In this document: one piece after another, positions 25,501-33,290 of the stretch
Numbering within the stretch: the first letter of the stretch is position 1
Layout of the letters: every line of letters begins with the position of its first letter
Source of the DNA: Microbacterium sp. 4R-513
GTDB lineage: Bacteria > Actinomycetota > Actinomycetes > Actinomycetales > Microbacteriaceae
DNA: 64,000 bases
Reading direction: 5' to 3'
NCBI RefSeq assembly: GCF_011046485.1
Contig: NZ_CP049256.1
Coordinates: 3,162,001 to 3,226,000, forward strand
Program-made: the position numbers and the translations under genes
The notes under the pieces: generated by a model
Told to the model about the DNA's origin: nothing
Database searches by the model: none
Seen by the model: the letters and a program-made list of their open reading frames with translations, nothing else

Positions 25501-26038
25501 GCAGCTCGCCGACCTGACGCAGACACGCAAAGACCTGCTCACGATCATCGAAGAGCTCGACGAGCGGATGCAGACGATCTTCCTCGCGGCTTTCGAGGAC
25601 ACCAGGACCGCCTTCGGCGACGTGTTCCCGATCCTGTTCCCCGGAGGGACGGGAAGCATCTCGCTCACCGACCCGGACAATCCCCTCACCACCGGGATCG
25701 AGGTGGCGGTGCGACCCGTGGGCAAGAAGATCGAGCGGCTCTCGCTGCTGTCGGGCGGTGAGCGGTCGCTCGCAGCCGTGGCTCTTCTGACCGCGATCTT
25801 CAAGGCGCGCCCCAGCCCCTTCTACATCCTCGACGAGGTGGAGGCGGCGCTCGACGACGCCAACCTGGGGCGCCTCCTCGGTGTCTTCGAGCAGCTGCGC
25901 GAATCGAGCCAGCTCATCGTCATCACCCATCAGAAACGCACGATGGAGATCGCCGACGCCCTGTACGGCGTCTCGATGCGTCAGGACGGTGTCTCGGCCG
26001 TCGTCGGCCAGCGCGTCGGGGAGCGCGTCGCGTCGTGA
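22517..26038 (+). CDS. smc: Chromosome segregation protein SMC
   Basis: SMC is the ATPase core of condensin, with ScpA and ScpB encoded elsewhere. The 1173-residue protein has Walker A GPNGSGKS at 31-38, a first coiled coil (about 170-500), and a hinge (GVRGLIGDAIKVKAGYEAAI to about 680). A second coiled coil is very rich in Ala, Arg and Glu. The C-terminal head has the signature LSGGERSLAAVALL near 1077 and Walker B FYILDEVEAALDD near 1110. I choose ATG 22517 (MHLKSVTLKGFKSF), which has GGAGG 8 bases upstream. The last 4 bases overlap the next lipoprotein gene. It is divergent from the peptide-GNAT operon. Confidence 0.96.
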   Translation: MHLKSVTLKGFKSFAQPTTFAFEPGVTCIVGPNGSGKSNVVDALAWVMGEQGAKTLRGGKMEDVIFAGTATRGPLGRAEVQLTIDNADGVLPIEYSEVTISRTLFRNGASEYAINGETCRLLDVQELLSDTGLGREMHVIVGQGRLDSVLQASPEERRGFIEEAAGILKHRRRKEKTIRKLEAMEANLMRLSDLAGELRRQLKPLGRQAEIAREAATIAAVVRDAKARLFADELVGLRTELADHTRSEQERHAERLVLQDQLDNVRARIEVLEADQRSEAVDRARKVAFELERVQERIRGLYTLAGQRLALLSEGDGDDPGAHTTVSQATIDEARAEIDDIAGGLGDAQDAAAEAAREVMRARAELDALDADIAAQSALVSEHDMRITALRGTAEAAASALAAVRTAVERQQKALDAALARRAEAEETLAGIDPDLVAEGTSAEHAAAYERAQREATDAETEVGALRERLHAAERELDSLTAQTKTLSRALDVRNAAADIVARGGAGVRGLIGDAIKVKAGYEAAIAAVLGPLAEGVLVETADDAFGVAAIARDGDLGVVDIAIARASRAPTPVAAIHGAVAAADVITAPDGVVGILAQALIADDLDAARRITEQAAASSGGGTVTVVTRAGEVVTAHTVRAGSGQGRSRLELAAERDAATQRLTEITVIADSLREALADQVRELEGARQRTKAALETLRAHDAALAAHAEQVNRATVRHEAAIAECDRLAAGLAQAQAAVEDAAGSARVAEEQLTLALEAPRPILDASARDGLLAALEASREGEMRTRLDVETLRERVRAGEARVVQLERQREREREAAAEAARRAVIRRRQREIAADVTAQLPPLLDSVDRSVTQARLDLATAESARTALTQELAELRVQESGARERLAGLTESVHGLELQIHEKRLHVTSLLERVGSELGLDESILVSEYGPDQPIPVESDNDEEATEPFDRGRQRRRLQEAERKLSQLGRVNPLALEEFAALEQRHKFLTEQLADLTQTRKDLLTIIEELDERMQTIFLAAFEDTRTAFGDVFPILFPGGTGSISLTDPDNPLTTGIEVAVRPVGKKIERLSLLSGGERSLAAVALLTAIFKARPSPFYILDEVEAALDDANLGRLLGVFEQLRESSQLIVITHQKRTMEIADALYGVSMRQDGVSAVVGQRVGERVAS

Positions 26039-26709
26039 GCCGTCGGCGAGTGCGGAGCATTCCCGTCACGGCCGCCGTCGTGCTCGCACTGCTCGGCACG
26101 CTGACGGGCTGCACGATGGCGCTCCCTCCGGATTCCTCCGCCACGCCGATCCCGTCCGCCACGCCTACGGCGTCCGGCTCCGCGTCGCCGACCGTCGAAA
26201 TCACCCTCCAAGACGGCGATCTGCTCGATCCGTCTCAGACCGCGGTGTGGGCCGATCCGCTCGCGGGCGCGGACGGCTACTCGGTGCTCACGGCGGACGA
26301 GGGCGACGGCTCGTGGTCGTACAAGAGCGATCGCACCGGCTGCATCGTCGGCTACTGGCACGGACCGCTCGGCGACACCTCGGCCGGGGGTGACGACTCG
26401 GCGCTGTCGGACGAGCTCCTGGCGGCCCAGTTCGGCACGACCGCGGACGAGGTGGCCGGCTTCGTGCAGAACGATGCGGCGCCCTTCCGCACGCCGTCGG
26501 AGCTCGTCCAGACCCGCGCCGTCGCGGGAGCCGACGAAGAGACCGCGACGACGTATCTCGTTGCCGCCCGCGCCTTCTCGGCGCTCGGCGAAGGCTTCGT
26601 CGCCACTCTCCGGTGCCCGGCGACGACGAATGTGCAGGCGATGTGGTCGCTGCTCAGCTCCGACCCGAACGCGTTCCAGCTCGTCTTCTCGCAGAAGCCC
26701 GCGGGCTGA
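26035..26709 (+). CDS. Putative lipoprotein of unknown function
   Basis: The start GTG 26035 overlaps the smc stop (GTGA), so translation is coupled. The 224-residue product has an Arg-rich signal peptide, a hydrophobic core and the lipobox LTGC (Cys at about residue 26). A low-complexity Ser/Thr/Pro/Ala linker follows (about 32-55), then a globular part with two cysteines (DRTGCIVGYWHGP and ATLRCPATTN), probably disulfide-linked outside the membrane. I do not recognise the domain. Position between smc and ftsY is notable because both flanking genes are housekeeping genes, but the coupling may be positional only. Confidence 0.75.
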   Translation: MSRRRVRSIPVTAAVVLALLGTLTGCTMALPPDSSATPIPSATPTASGSASPTVEITLQDGDLLDPSQTAVWADPLAGADGYSVLTADEGDGSWSYKSDRTGCIVGYWHGPLGDTSAGGDDSALSDELLAAQFGTTADEVAGFVQNDAAPFRTPSELVQTRAVAGADEETATTYLVAARAFSALGEGFVATLRCPATTNVQAMWSLLSSDPNAFQLVFSQKPAG

Positions 26710-26738
26710 GCGCGGCGCAGGCCGCGTCGACGCGCCCA

Positions 26739-26744
26739 TAGGCT
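26739..26744 (+). promoter_or_regulatory. -10 element for ftsY
   Basis: TAGGCT is 6 bases before the ftsY ATG. GGAGG lies in that gap, so the site is either a leaderless promoter or simply a Shine-Dalgarno context. Confidence 0.4.
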
Positions 26745-26750
26745 GGAGGC

Positions 26751-27623
26751 ATGGCAGAGAGCTCCTGGTCGCTCGGTCGCGCGCTGCGCGGCATGTTCGT
26801 GAAGCCGACGATCGACGAGACGACGTGGGACGACCTCGAGACGGCGCTCCTGACGGCCGACTTCGGCCCGGACATCACGGAGCGGATCGTGGACGAGCTG
26901 CGGGAGAAGGTCGAGCGCTACCGCACGACCGATCCGCGGGACCTGCAGCGCATGCTCAAGGAGACGCTCGAGGAGCACTTCGCGAAGTTCGACACGACTC
27001 TCCGGCTCACGGAGCGCCCGGCGGTGGTGCTCGTCGTCGGCGTCAACGGCGTCGGCAAGACGACGACGATCGGCAAGTTCGCGAAGTTCCTGCAGCGCTA
27101 CGGGCGATCGGTCGTCGTCGGGGCAGCCGACACGTTCCGGGCCGCCGCCGTGGATCAGCTCGCGACGTGGGCCGAGCGCGGCGGCGCGACGATCGTGCGG
27201 CCGCAGCAGCAGGGTCAGGACCCGGCATCCGTCGCCTTCCAGACGATCGACTACGCCAAGCGCACAGGCACAGAGATCGTGCTCGTCGACACCGCCGGCC
27301 GCCTGCACACGAAGGGCGGCCTCATGGACGAGCTGACGAAGATCCGGCGCGTCATCGAGAAGCAGGCGCCGATCAGCGAGGTGCTGCTCGTGCTCGATGC
27401 CACGACGGGCCAGAACGGCGTCATGCAGGCGCAGGCGTTCCTCGAGCACGCCGGTGTCACCGGTCTCGTGATCACGAAGCTCGACGGCTCGGCCAAGGGC
27501 GGATTCGTCCTCGCGGTGCAGGAGCGCACCGGCATTCCGGTCAAGCTGCTCGGTCAGGGCGAGGGGATCGGCGACCTGACGGGCTTCACTCCGCACGTGT
27601 TCGCGGCATCCCTCGTGGACTGA
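26751..27623 (+). CDS. ftsY: Signal recognition particle receptor FtsY
   Basis: FtsY docks ribosome-bound SRP (Ffh, encoded 4 kb downstream) at the membrane for co-translational insertion. The 290-residue protein lacks a long acidic A domain and begins almost directly with the N domain (WSLGRALRGMFVKPTIDETTWDDLE). The GTPase elements follow: GVNGVGKTTTIGKFAK near residue 97, DTFRAAAVDQL, DTAGRLHTKGGLMDEL, and TKLDGSAKGG near 243. Membrane targeting would rely on the amphipathic N-terminal helix. Length is normal for compact actinobacterial FtsY. Confidence 0.96.
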   Translation: MAESSWSLGRALRGMFVKPTIDETTWDDLETALLTADFGPDITERIVDELREKVERYRTTDPRDLQRMLKETLEEHFAKFDTTLRLTERPAVVLVVGVNGVGKTTTIGKFAKFLQRYGRSVVVGAADTFRAAAVDQLATWAERGGATIVRPQQQGQDPASVAFQTIDYAKRTGTEIVLVDTAGRLHTKGGLMDELTKIRRVIEKQAPISEVLLVLDATTGQNGVMQAQAFLEHAGVTGLVITKLDGSAKGGFVLAVQERTGIPVKLLGQGEGIGDLTGFTPHVFAASLVD

Positions 27624-27692
27624 TCACCCGTTTCGTCGTCATCCGGAGCGTCGCCACTACCGCCCGACCCACGAGGCTGGTTTCATGGGTTC

Positions 27693-28193
27693 ATGGCGAT
27701 CGAGCACGACTTCTTCGGACTCCTCGAGTCCGGGCCGGACGGGTCGATCTTCTGGTCTGAGAACGTCGAACTCGGCGATCAGAGCGTGACCGTCGATCTG
27801 ACGGCGCCGGACCAGGACGACGTCTCGGAGGCTGCGCTCGACGTCGCCGCGGGACTCGTGTCGTCGCTCGAAGCGATCGATCGCAGCGCCCGGAACGCCA
27901 TGGTCTCGGAGCTCGATGACCGCACGAGCGAAGTGACGGAGTACATCCTGCAGCAGCAGGAGACGCTCGGCGAAGACATCGAAGACATGCTCGTCGACAT
28001 CTCGGGCGACCTGCACATCGACGTCATCCGCTCGCTGCAGCTCATGAGCATGACGATCCTGGCCGATGAGCACGGCGGATCGGACCCGTTCGCGGTGCTC
28101 GAGTACGCGCTCGACCCCGATGCGACCGACGACGTCCTGCTGGTCAATCTCGGCTCCGACGGGGACGTGCTCTCGGTCACGAGCGCCGACTAG
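27693..28193 (+). CDS. DUF2004 domain-containing protein
   Basis: The 166-residue acidic cytoplasmic protein matches the small DUF2004 family as I remember it (MAIEHDFFGLLE, FWSENVELGDQSVTVDLTAP). It is predicted to be alpha/beta with a long central helix (RSARNAMVSELDDRTSEVTEY). There are no catalytic motifs, cysteines or membrane segments. Function is unknown. It stands 69 bp after ftsY and 23 bp before a Pyr_excise-like gene, and may be co-transcribed with the latter. Confidence 0.65.
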   Translation: MAIEHDFFGLLESGPDGSIFWSENVELGDQSVTVDLTAPDQDDVSEAALDVAAGLVSSLEAIDRSARNAMVSELDDRTSEVTEYILQQQETLGEDIEDMLVDISGDLHIDVIRSLQLMSMTILADEHGGSDPFAVLEYALDPDATDDVLLVNLGSDGDVLSVTSAD

Positions 28194-28216
28194 CCGTTCG
28201 ACAGACTCAGGAACCC

Positions 28217-28654
28217 GTGCAGACCTTCCTGCCCTACCCTTCGTTCGCCGAGTCGGCCGCCGCTCTCGATCGCTCGCGCCTGGGCAAACAGCGCGTCGAG
28301 ACGCTGCAGCTGCTGCGTGCCAACACCGTTCCCAACTACGGGTGGCGGCACCACCCGGCCGCCAAGATGTGGCGTGGCTACCTTCCCGCGCTGGTCGCGT
28401 ACGGTCTGGCGATGACGGATGCCTGGACCGCCCAGGGCCGGCCCGACACGGTGCGCCCGCAGCTCCTCGAGTTCGCGCCCGGAGTGGACGGCGTCCCTCA
28501 GGACGAGCTCGACATGCCCGCGTGGATCGGCGACGAGGCGTTCCACCTCTCGCACCGGTCGAACCTCGTCCGAAAGGACCCGGAGTTCTATCGCCCCCTC
28601 TTCGGCGGCATTCCGGACGACCTTCCTTACATCTGGCCCGCTCCGGCCTTCTGA
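28217..28654 (+). CDS. Pyrimidine-dimer DNA glycosylase (endonuclease V-like) family protein
   Basis: The 145-residue protein begins MQTFLPYPSFAESAAALDRS, then RLGKQRVETLQLLR. This N-terminus characterises the MSMEG_6728/Pyr_excise family related to T4 endonuclease V. Other family positions are GWRHHPAAKMWRGYLPALVAYG and HLSHRSNLVRKDPEFYRPLF. The T4 enzyme nicks at thymine dimers through its N-terminal amine, but whether this bacterial branch does so is unproven. The start is GTG 28217 with AGGAA just upstream. It is convergent with lipA. Confidence 0.75.
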   Translation: MQTFLPYPSFAESAAALDRSRLGKQRVETLQLLRANTVPNYGWRHHPAAKMWRGYLPALVAYGLAMTDAWTAQGRPDTVRPQLLEFAPGVDGVPQDELDMPAWIGDEAFHLSHRSNLVRKDPEFYRPLFGGIPDDLPYIWPAPAF

Positions 28655-28690
28655 GTTCGGGCCGCGCGACGTCATCGGCGCGCCGGCTTC

Positions 28691-29689
28691 TCACACCGCC
28701 TGAGCGAAGCCTCGCTCTGCGTGCACGTCCTGCGCGATGTGCGCGAGGTGGGGAGGGATGTCGCGGCCCTTCGAGATCATCGACTGAGCCCAGAGCCGGC
28801 CCGCGCGATAGGACGAGCGGACGAGCGGACCGGCCAGCACGCCGAGGAAGCCGATGCGCTCGGCCTCCTCCTTGAACGCCACGAACTCGTCGGGCTTGAC
28901 CCAGCGCGCCACGGGCAGGTGGCGCGGAGTCGGGCGGAGGTACTGCGTGATCGTGATGATGTCCGTGCCGGCATCGTGCAGATCCTGCAGCGCCTGGACG
29001 ACCTCTTCGGGCTCCTCGCCCATGCCGAGGATGAGGTTGGACTTCGTGATGAGGCCCGCGTCGCGCGCCTGAGTCAGCACGTCGAGGGACCGCTCGTAGC
29101 GGAATGCGGGCCGGATGCGCTTGAAGATCCGAGGCACTGTCTCGACGTTGTGGGCGAAGACCTCGGGGCGCGCATCGAACACCTGGCCCAGGAGCGACGG
29201 ATCGCCGTTGAAGTCGGTCGCGAGCAGCTCGACCCCGGTGCCGGGGTTGAGCGCGTGGATCTGCCGGACCGTCTCGGCGTTGAGCCACGCCCCGCCGTCG
29301 GCGAGGTCGTCACGGGCTACGCAGGTGACGGTGGAGTACCGCAGCCGCATGCGCTGGACGCTCTCGGCGACGCGCCGCGGCTCGTCCGTGTCGTAGTCCG
29401 CGGGCTTGCCCGTGTCGATCTGGCAGAAGTCGCAGCGGCGCGTGCACTGCGAGCCGCCGATGAGGAAGGTCGCCTCGCGATCCTCCCAGCACTCGTAGAT
29501 GTTCGGGCAGCCGGCCTCCTGGCAGACCGTGTGCAGCTCCTCGGTCTTCACGAGCGAGTGGAGCGCCTGATACTCGGGCCCCATCTTCGCCTTCGTCTTG
29601 ATCCACTCGGGCTTGCGCTCGATGGGGGTCTGCGCGTTGCGCACCTCTAGCCGCAGGAGCTTGCGGCCTTCGGGGACGGCGGCGCTCAC
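28691..29689 (-). CDS. lipA: Lipoyl synthase
   Basis: LipA is a radical SAM enzyme that inserts two sulfurs into protein-bound octanoate to make lipoate. The 332-residue protein has both iron-sulfur sites. The auxiliary cluster is bound by [13 protein letters not shown] (Cx4Cx5C), and the radical SAM cluster by CTRRCDFC (CxxxCxxC). The C-terminal serine ligand lies in [11 protein letters not shown]. The start is GTG 29689, which overlaps the lipB stop by 4 bases (GTGA); a much longer open frame upstream is lipB in another phase. LipB transfers the octanoyl group first, so the order of the operon follows the pathway. Confidence 0.95.
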   Translation of the reverse strand: MSAAVPEGRKLLRLEVRNAQTPIERKPEWIKTKAKMGPEYQALHSLVKTEELHTVCQEAGCPNIYECWEDREATFLIGGSQCTRRCDFCQIDTGKPADYDTDEPRRVAESVQRMRLRYSTVTCVARDDLADGGAWLNAETVRQIHALNPGTGVELLATDFNGDPSLLGQVFDARPEVFAHNVETVPRIFKRIRPAFRYERSLDVLTQARDAGLITKSNLILGMGEEPEEVVQALQDLHDAGTDIITITQYLRPTPRHLPVARWVKPDEFVAFKEEAERIGFLGVLAGPLVRSSYRAGRLWAQSMISKGRDIPPHLAHIAQDVHAERGFAQAV

Positions 29690-30324
29690 GCGACGGCCCC
29701 CGCGTACTCGCCCTCGAACGCGCGGACGATCGAGTCGACGACGTCGACGGGGGAGATGTCGGCACCGGCGATCTCGCTCATGGTCGTGACCCCGGCATCC
29801 GTGATTCCGCACGGGATGATCCCGCGGAAGCCCGCGAGAGTGTTGTCGCAGTTGAGCGCGAAGCCGTGCATCGTGACGCCGCGCTGCACGCGGACGCCGA
29901 TCGCCGCGACTTTGTCCTCGCCCAGCGGGCGGCGCACCCATACTCCGCTGCGGCCCTCGACGCGGTATCCGTCGATGTCGTACTCGCGGAGCACGTCGAT
30001 GAGGAGACCCTCGATCCGCCGCACATGCGCGACGACGTCGACCGGCTCCGGCAGGCGCACGATCGGATAGCCCACGAGCTGACCCGGGCCGTGCCACGTG
30101 ATCTTCCCGCCACGGTCGACGTCGACGACCGGAGTGCCGTCGGTGGGGCGCTCGTGGCGGGCAGTGCGAGCCCCCGCCGTGTAGACCGGCTCGTGCTCGA
30201 GCAGGATGAGCGTGTCGGCACGCTCCCCGGCGACGATCTCTGCGTGAACGCGTCGCTGGAGCGCCCAGCCGTCGAGGTACGGCACGTAATCGGGGGAGAA
30301 CCCGGGAGTGAGGATGTCGAGCAC
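29686..30324 (-). CDS. lipB: Octanoyl-[acyl-carrier-protein]-protein transferase
   Basis: LipB moves octanoate from acyl carrier protein to the E2 or GcvH lipoyl domain. The 212-residue protein contains [13 protein letters not shown], then [17 protein letters not shown] (the GGxxTYHGPGQ motif with the substrate lysine in the following KVAAIGVR), and the catalytic Cys in [16 protein letters not shown] 30324 is the start, preceded by AAGGAG 4 bases upstream. Frames extending further upstream lack LipB similarity. It is divergent from the TetR-VOC regulator, with the operator-like palindrome at 30366-30386 about 40 bp upstream, so that regulator could also affect lipBA. Confidence 0.95.
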   Translation of the reverse strand: MLDILTPGFSPDYVPYLDGWALQRRVHAEIVAGERADTLILLEHEPVYTAGARTARHERPTDGTPVVDVDRGGKITWHGPGQLVGYPIVRLPEPVDVVAHVRRIEGLLIDVLREYDIDGYRVEGRSGVWVRRPLGEDKVAAIGVRVQRGVTMHGFALNCDNTLAGFRGIIPCGITDAGVTTMSEIAGADISPVDVVDSIVRAFEGEYAGAVA

Positions 30325-30365
30325 GGTGCTCCTTCGCTTGTGGCGACTCGGTCGGATCCGGCCAG

Positions 30366-30386
30366 TTGTTGGATCGCGTCCAACAA
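30366..30386. promoter_or_regulatory. Palindromic operator candidate for the TetR-VOC regulator
   Basis: TTGTTGGA-TCGCG-TCCAACAA is a perfect 8-bp inverted repeat with a 5-bp spacer, the usual shape of TetR-family operators. It sits between the divergent lipB and TetR-VOC start codons, about 42 bp from one and 53 bp from the other. Confidence 0.65.
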
Positions 30387-30426
30387 TACGCCTTCGGGCG
30401 GCCGGGCCGTCGTCGCCTTCGACGGA

Positions 30427-30432
30427 TACCGT
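30427..30432 (+). promoter_or_regulatory. -10 element for the TetR-VOC gene
   Basis: TACCGT ends 6 bases before ATG 30439; the same hexamer and spacing precede nirB. Confidence 0.45.
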
Positions 30433-30438
30433 GGACTC

Positions 30439-31458
30439 ATGAGCACCGAGCCCCGAACCGGACGTCCGCGCGCCTCGTCCCGTGAGACGCTCGCCGAGGC
30501 CGCGTGCGAGCTCTTCCTCGAGCAGGGGTTCGAGCAGACGTCGATCGCCGACATCACCTCCCGCGCCGGCGTCAGCCGGTCGAGCTTCTTCAACTACTTC
30601 GGGTCGAAGTCCGACGTCCTGTGGGCGGGACTGGACGAGCGGATCGCGGCGCTCGAAGAGACTCTGCAGCGTGTCGACGGGCCGACCGATTCGGTGACGG
30701 ATGCCTCGGCCGCCGTCGTCGCCGCCCTCACCGCCCTCGGCAACGGCTTCACGCCCGACAGCCTCGCCCTCGCCCTGGTCAACACGAGCGCGATGGGGCT
30801 CGAGGCGGAGCTCGAGCGCGAGGCATCCGTCCGCCGGTCGCGGATCGCCGCCGCCGTGGCTGCGCGCCTGCGGCGAGCCGGGGTCGACGCGCTCGACGCC
30901 GACGTCGCGGGCGCCGCGCATGGCGGAGCCGTTCTCGCGGCGATCGACGCCTGGGCCCGGGAGGGGGCCGGCCGGGCACCGCTCGCCGGGTCGCTCGCGC
31001 GCGGGCTGGCCGCCGCAGCGCGCACCCTGCCCATGCCCGTACGGCAGCTTCGCGTGGTCGCGCGCGCCGAGGACTTCGAGCCCGCGCTGGCGTTCTACCG
31101 GGATGAGCTCGGACTGGTCGAGCGCGAGTCGTATCAGGGGGAGGGTGACGCGCGAGTCACGATCCTCGCCGCCGGAGAGGCGACCCTCGAGCTGTCGAAC
31201 GCGGGCCAGGTGGCTCTCATCGACCGCGTGGAGACGGACGGCGATGCCCCGAGCGAGCCGATCCGCATCGCGTTCGAGGTGGACGACACCGCCGGTGCGA
31301 CCGACCGGCTCGTCGCGGCGGGCGCGGAGCTCGAGGCATCCGCTCGTCTGACGCCCTGGCGCTCACTCAACTCGCGGCTGCGCGCGCCCGCCGGGCTGCA
31401 GATCACGCTGTTCCAGGAGCTCGGCCCCGAAGCGCCGGCCGGCGCCGACGAATCCTGA
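30439..31458 (+). CDS. TetR-family regulator fused to a VOC (glyoxalase/bleomycin-resistance) domain
   Basis: The single 339-residue frame joins two domains. Residues about 10-190 are a TetR repressor: helix-turn-helix TSIADITSRAGVSRSSFFNYF near 36-56, then an all-helical ligand domain. Residues about 200-330 are a vicinal-oxygen-chelate domain (MPVRQLRVVARAEDFEPALAFYRDELGL, then IAFEVDDTAGATDRLVAAGAEL and a FQEL end). The linker is short and contains an in-frame ATG before PVRQLR, where a separate VOC gene would begin. The fusion may therefore result from a lost stop or be real. A VOC domain could bind or convert the effector. Target genes are unknown beyond the palindrome upstream. Confidence 0.85.
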   Translation: MSTEPRTGRPRASSRETLAEAACELFLEQGFEQTSIADITSRAGVSRSSFFNYFGSKSDVLWAGLDERIAALEETLQRVDGPTDSVTDASAAVVAALTALGNGFTPDSLALALVNTSAMGLEAELEREASVRRSRIAAAVAARLRRAGVDALDADVAGAAHGGAVLAAIDAWAREGAGRAPLAGSLARGLAAAARTLPMPVRQLRVVARAEDFEPALAFYRDELGLVERESYQGEGDARVTILAAGEATLELSNAGQVALIDRVETDGDAPSEPIRIAFEVDDTAGATDRLVAAGAELEASARLTPWRSLNSRLRAPAGLQITLFQELGPEAPAGADES

Positions 31459-31475
31459 GCTCGGCGACGGGCCCG

Positions 31476-31481
31476 TAGAAT
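31476..31481 (+). promoter_or_regulatory. -10 element upstream of ffh
   Basis: TAGAAT lies 9 bases before the ffh ATG at 31491, with GGGGGA between them. Confidence 0.4.
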
Positions 31482-31490
31482 CGGGGGATC

Positions 31491-33056
31491 ATGGCTACTT
31501 TCGGCACGCTCTCCGATCGTCTCACCGAGACCTTCCGCAACCTCCGCACCAAGGGCAAGCTCACGCCCGCGGACGTCGACGGCACGGTGCGCGAGATCCG
31601 CCGCGCCCTGCTCGACGCCGACGTCGCGCTTCCCGTCGTGAAGGAGTTCACCGGGAAGGTGCGCGAGCGCGCGCTGAGCGACGAGGTCAGCAAGGCGCTG
31701 AACCCGGCCCAGCAAGTCGTCCAGATCGTCAACGAGGAGCTCGTCGGCATCCTCGGTGGCGAGCAGCGCCGCCTGCAGTTCGCGAAGAACCCGCCCACCG
31801 TCATCATGCTCGCGGGCCTCCAGGGCTCGGGCAAGACGACCTTCGCCGGGAAGCTCGCGAAGCAGCTCGAGAAGGAGGGCCACACGCCCCTTCTCGTGGC
31901 CGCAGACCTGCAGCGACCGAACGCCGTCAACCAGCTCCAGGTCGTCGCGGGACAGGCCGGCGCCGCCGTGTATGCGCCGCAGCCGGGCAACGGCGTCGGA
32001 GATCCGGTCCAGGTCGCCCGCGACGGCGTCGAGATCGCGCGCCGTCAGCAGCACGACATCGTCATCATCGACACGGCCGGCCGCCTCGGCGTGGACGCCG
32101 AGCTCATGAAGCAGGCGTCCGACATCCGCCGGGCCACGAACCCCGACGAGGTGCTCTTCGTCATCGACGCGATGATCGGCCAGGACGCCGTCAACACCGC
32201 GAAGGCGTTCCAGGAGGGCGTGGACTTCACGGGTGTCGTGCTGTCCAAGCTCGACGGCGACGCGCGCGGCGGTGCGGCGCTGTCCGTGGCATCCGTAACC
32301 GGGCGGCCCATCATCTACGCCTCGACCGGCGAGAACCTCGACGACCTCGAGCCCTTCTACCCCGACCGCATGGCGTCGCGCATCCTCGACCTCGGCGACA
32401 TCCTCACCCTCATCGAGCAGGCCCAGGCCGCGTTCGACGAGGAAGAGGCGATGAAGGTCGCCGAGAAGCTCGCGAAGGAGCAGTTCACGCTCGAGGACTT
32501 CCTCGAGCAGCTCCAGCAGATGAAGAAGATGGGCTCGATGAAGAAGATGCTCGGGATGCTCCCGGGCATGGGTCAGATGAAGCAGCAGCTCGACGACTTC
32601 GACGAGCGCGAGATCGACCGGACCGAGGCCATCATCCGCTCCATGACGCCGGGGGAGCGCCGCAATCCGAAGGTGCTGAACGGCTCGCGTCGCCTGCGCA
32701 TCGCGCGCGGCTCCGGGATGACGGTGACCGACGTCAATCAGCTCGTGCAGCGGTTCGAGCAGGCCGCGAAGATGATGAAGACCGTCGCCCGCGGCGGTGT
32801 GCCGAACATCCCCGGAATGGGCCCGGTGCCGGGCGCCGGTCGCCCCGGCGCTTCGTCCAAGCGCGGCAAGCAGCAGAAGTCCCGCTCGGGCTCCCGGTCG
32901 GGCAACCCCGCGAAGCGCGCAGCCGAGAACGCCGGCACCGCGGCTCAGGCCGCCGAGGCCCCCACGGGATCGGGCTTCGGTCTCGGCGGCGGCGCGAAGG
33001 GCGGCCCGACCGAGGCCGACCTGGCCGAGCTGCAGAAGATGCTCGGCCGCGGCTGA
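31491..33056 (+). CDS. ffh: Signal recognition particle protein Ffh
   Basis: Ffh binds signal sequences and 4.5S RNA and delivers ribosomes to FtsY. The 521-residue protein has the N domain and then the GTPase domain, with GLQGSGKTTFAGKLA near residue 109, DTAGRLGVDAELM and LDGDARGGAALS. The methionine-rich M domain has about ten Met between 340 and 365 (KKMGSMKKMLGMLPGMGQM), and RIARGSGMTVTDV is the RNA-binding helix-turn-helix. The last 80 residues are a Gly/Ala/Lys-rich extension found in actinobacterial Ffh. The SRP RNA gene is not in this window. Confidence 0.96.
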   Translation: MATFGTLSDRLTETFRNLRTKGKLTPADVDGTVREIRRALLDADVALPVVKEFTGKVRERALSDEVSKALNPAQQVVQIVNEELVGILGGEQRRLQFAKNPPTVIMLAGLQGSGKTTFAGKLAKQLEKEGHTPLLVAADLQRPNAVNQLQVVAGQAGAAVYAPQPGNGVGDPVQVARDGVEIARRQQHDIVIIDTAGRLGVDAELMKQASDIRRATNPDEVLFVIDAMIGQDAVNTAKAFQEGVDFTGVVLSKLDGDARGGAALSVASVTGRPIIYASTGENLDDLEPFYPDRMASRILDLGDILTLIEQAQAAFDEEEAMKVAEKLAKEQFTLEDFLEQLQQMKKMGSMKKMLGMLPGMGQMKQQLDDFDEREIDRTEAIIRSMTPGERRNPKVLNGSRRLRIARGSGMTVTDVNQLVQRFEQAAKMMKTVARGGVPNIPGMGPVPGAGRPGASSKRGKQQKSRSGSRSGNPAKRAAENAGTAAQAAEAPTGSGFGLGGGAKGGPTEADLAELQKMLGRG

Positions 33057-33116
33057 CCCGCCTCTCCCGCAGCGCGGGTTGGACGGGGCAGCCGGCATCC
33101 GTCTCGCCTTCGTGAA

Positions 33117-33167
33117 GGTAGGACGTGGAGCGTACGTAAGGGCTGAAAGCGACGCGTTACTCCTACC
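33117..33167. repeat. Inverted GGTAGGA repeat upstream of the DUF559 gene
   Basis: GGTAGGA (33117-33123) and TCCTACC (33161-33167) form a 7-bp inverted repeat around a 37-bp spacer in the 234-bp gap after ffh. Related GTAGGA words also follow the gene (34140-34209). The rest of the gap shows nothing I recognise. Confidence 0.4.
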
Positions 33168-33290
33168 GTCGCTCGAAGTCCTCCGCTCGCGAACCGCACC
33201 GTCACCTCCACATGTAGGGCCGGTGGTCCATCGTGCACAGGTGCGAGGGCGGAGTGCGTCCTCGCAGGCGCGGTCAGACATGGTGGATGG

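Noticed and set aside
28217..28654. Restriction or toxin gene next to ftsY
   Set aside because: The N-terminus and overall length fit the Pyr_excise/MSMEG_6728 family, and there is no partner gene of a toxin or restriction system.
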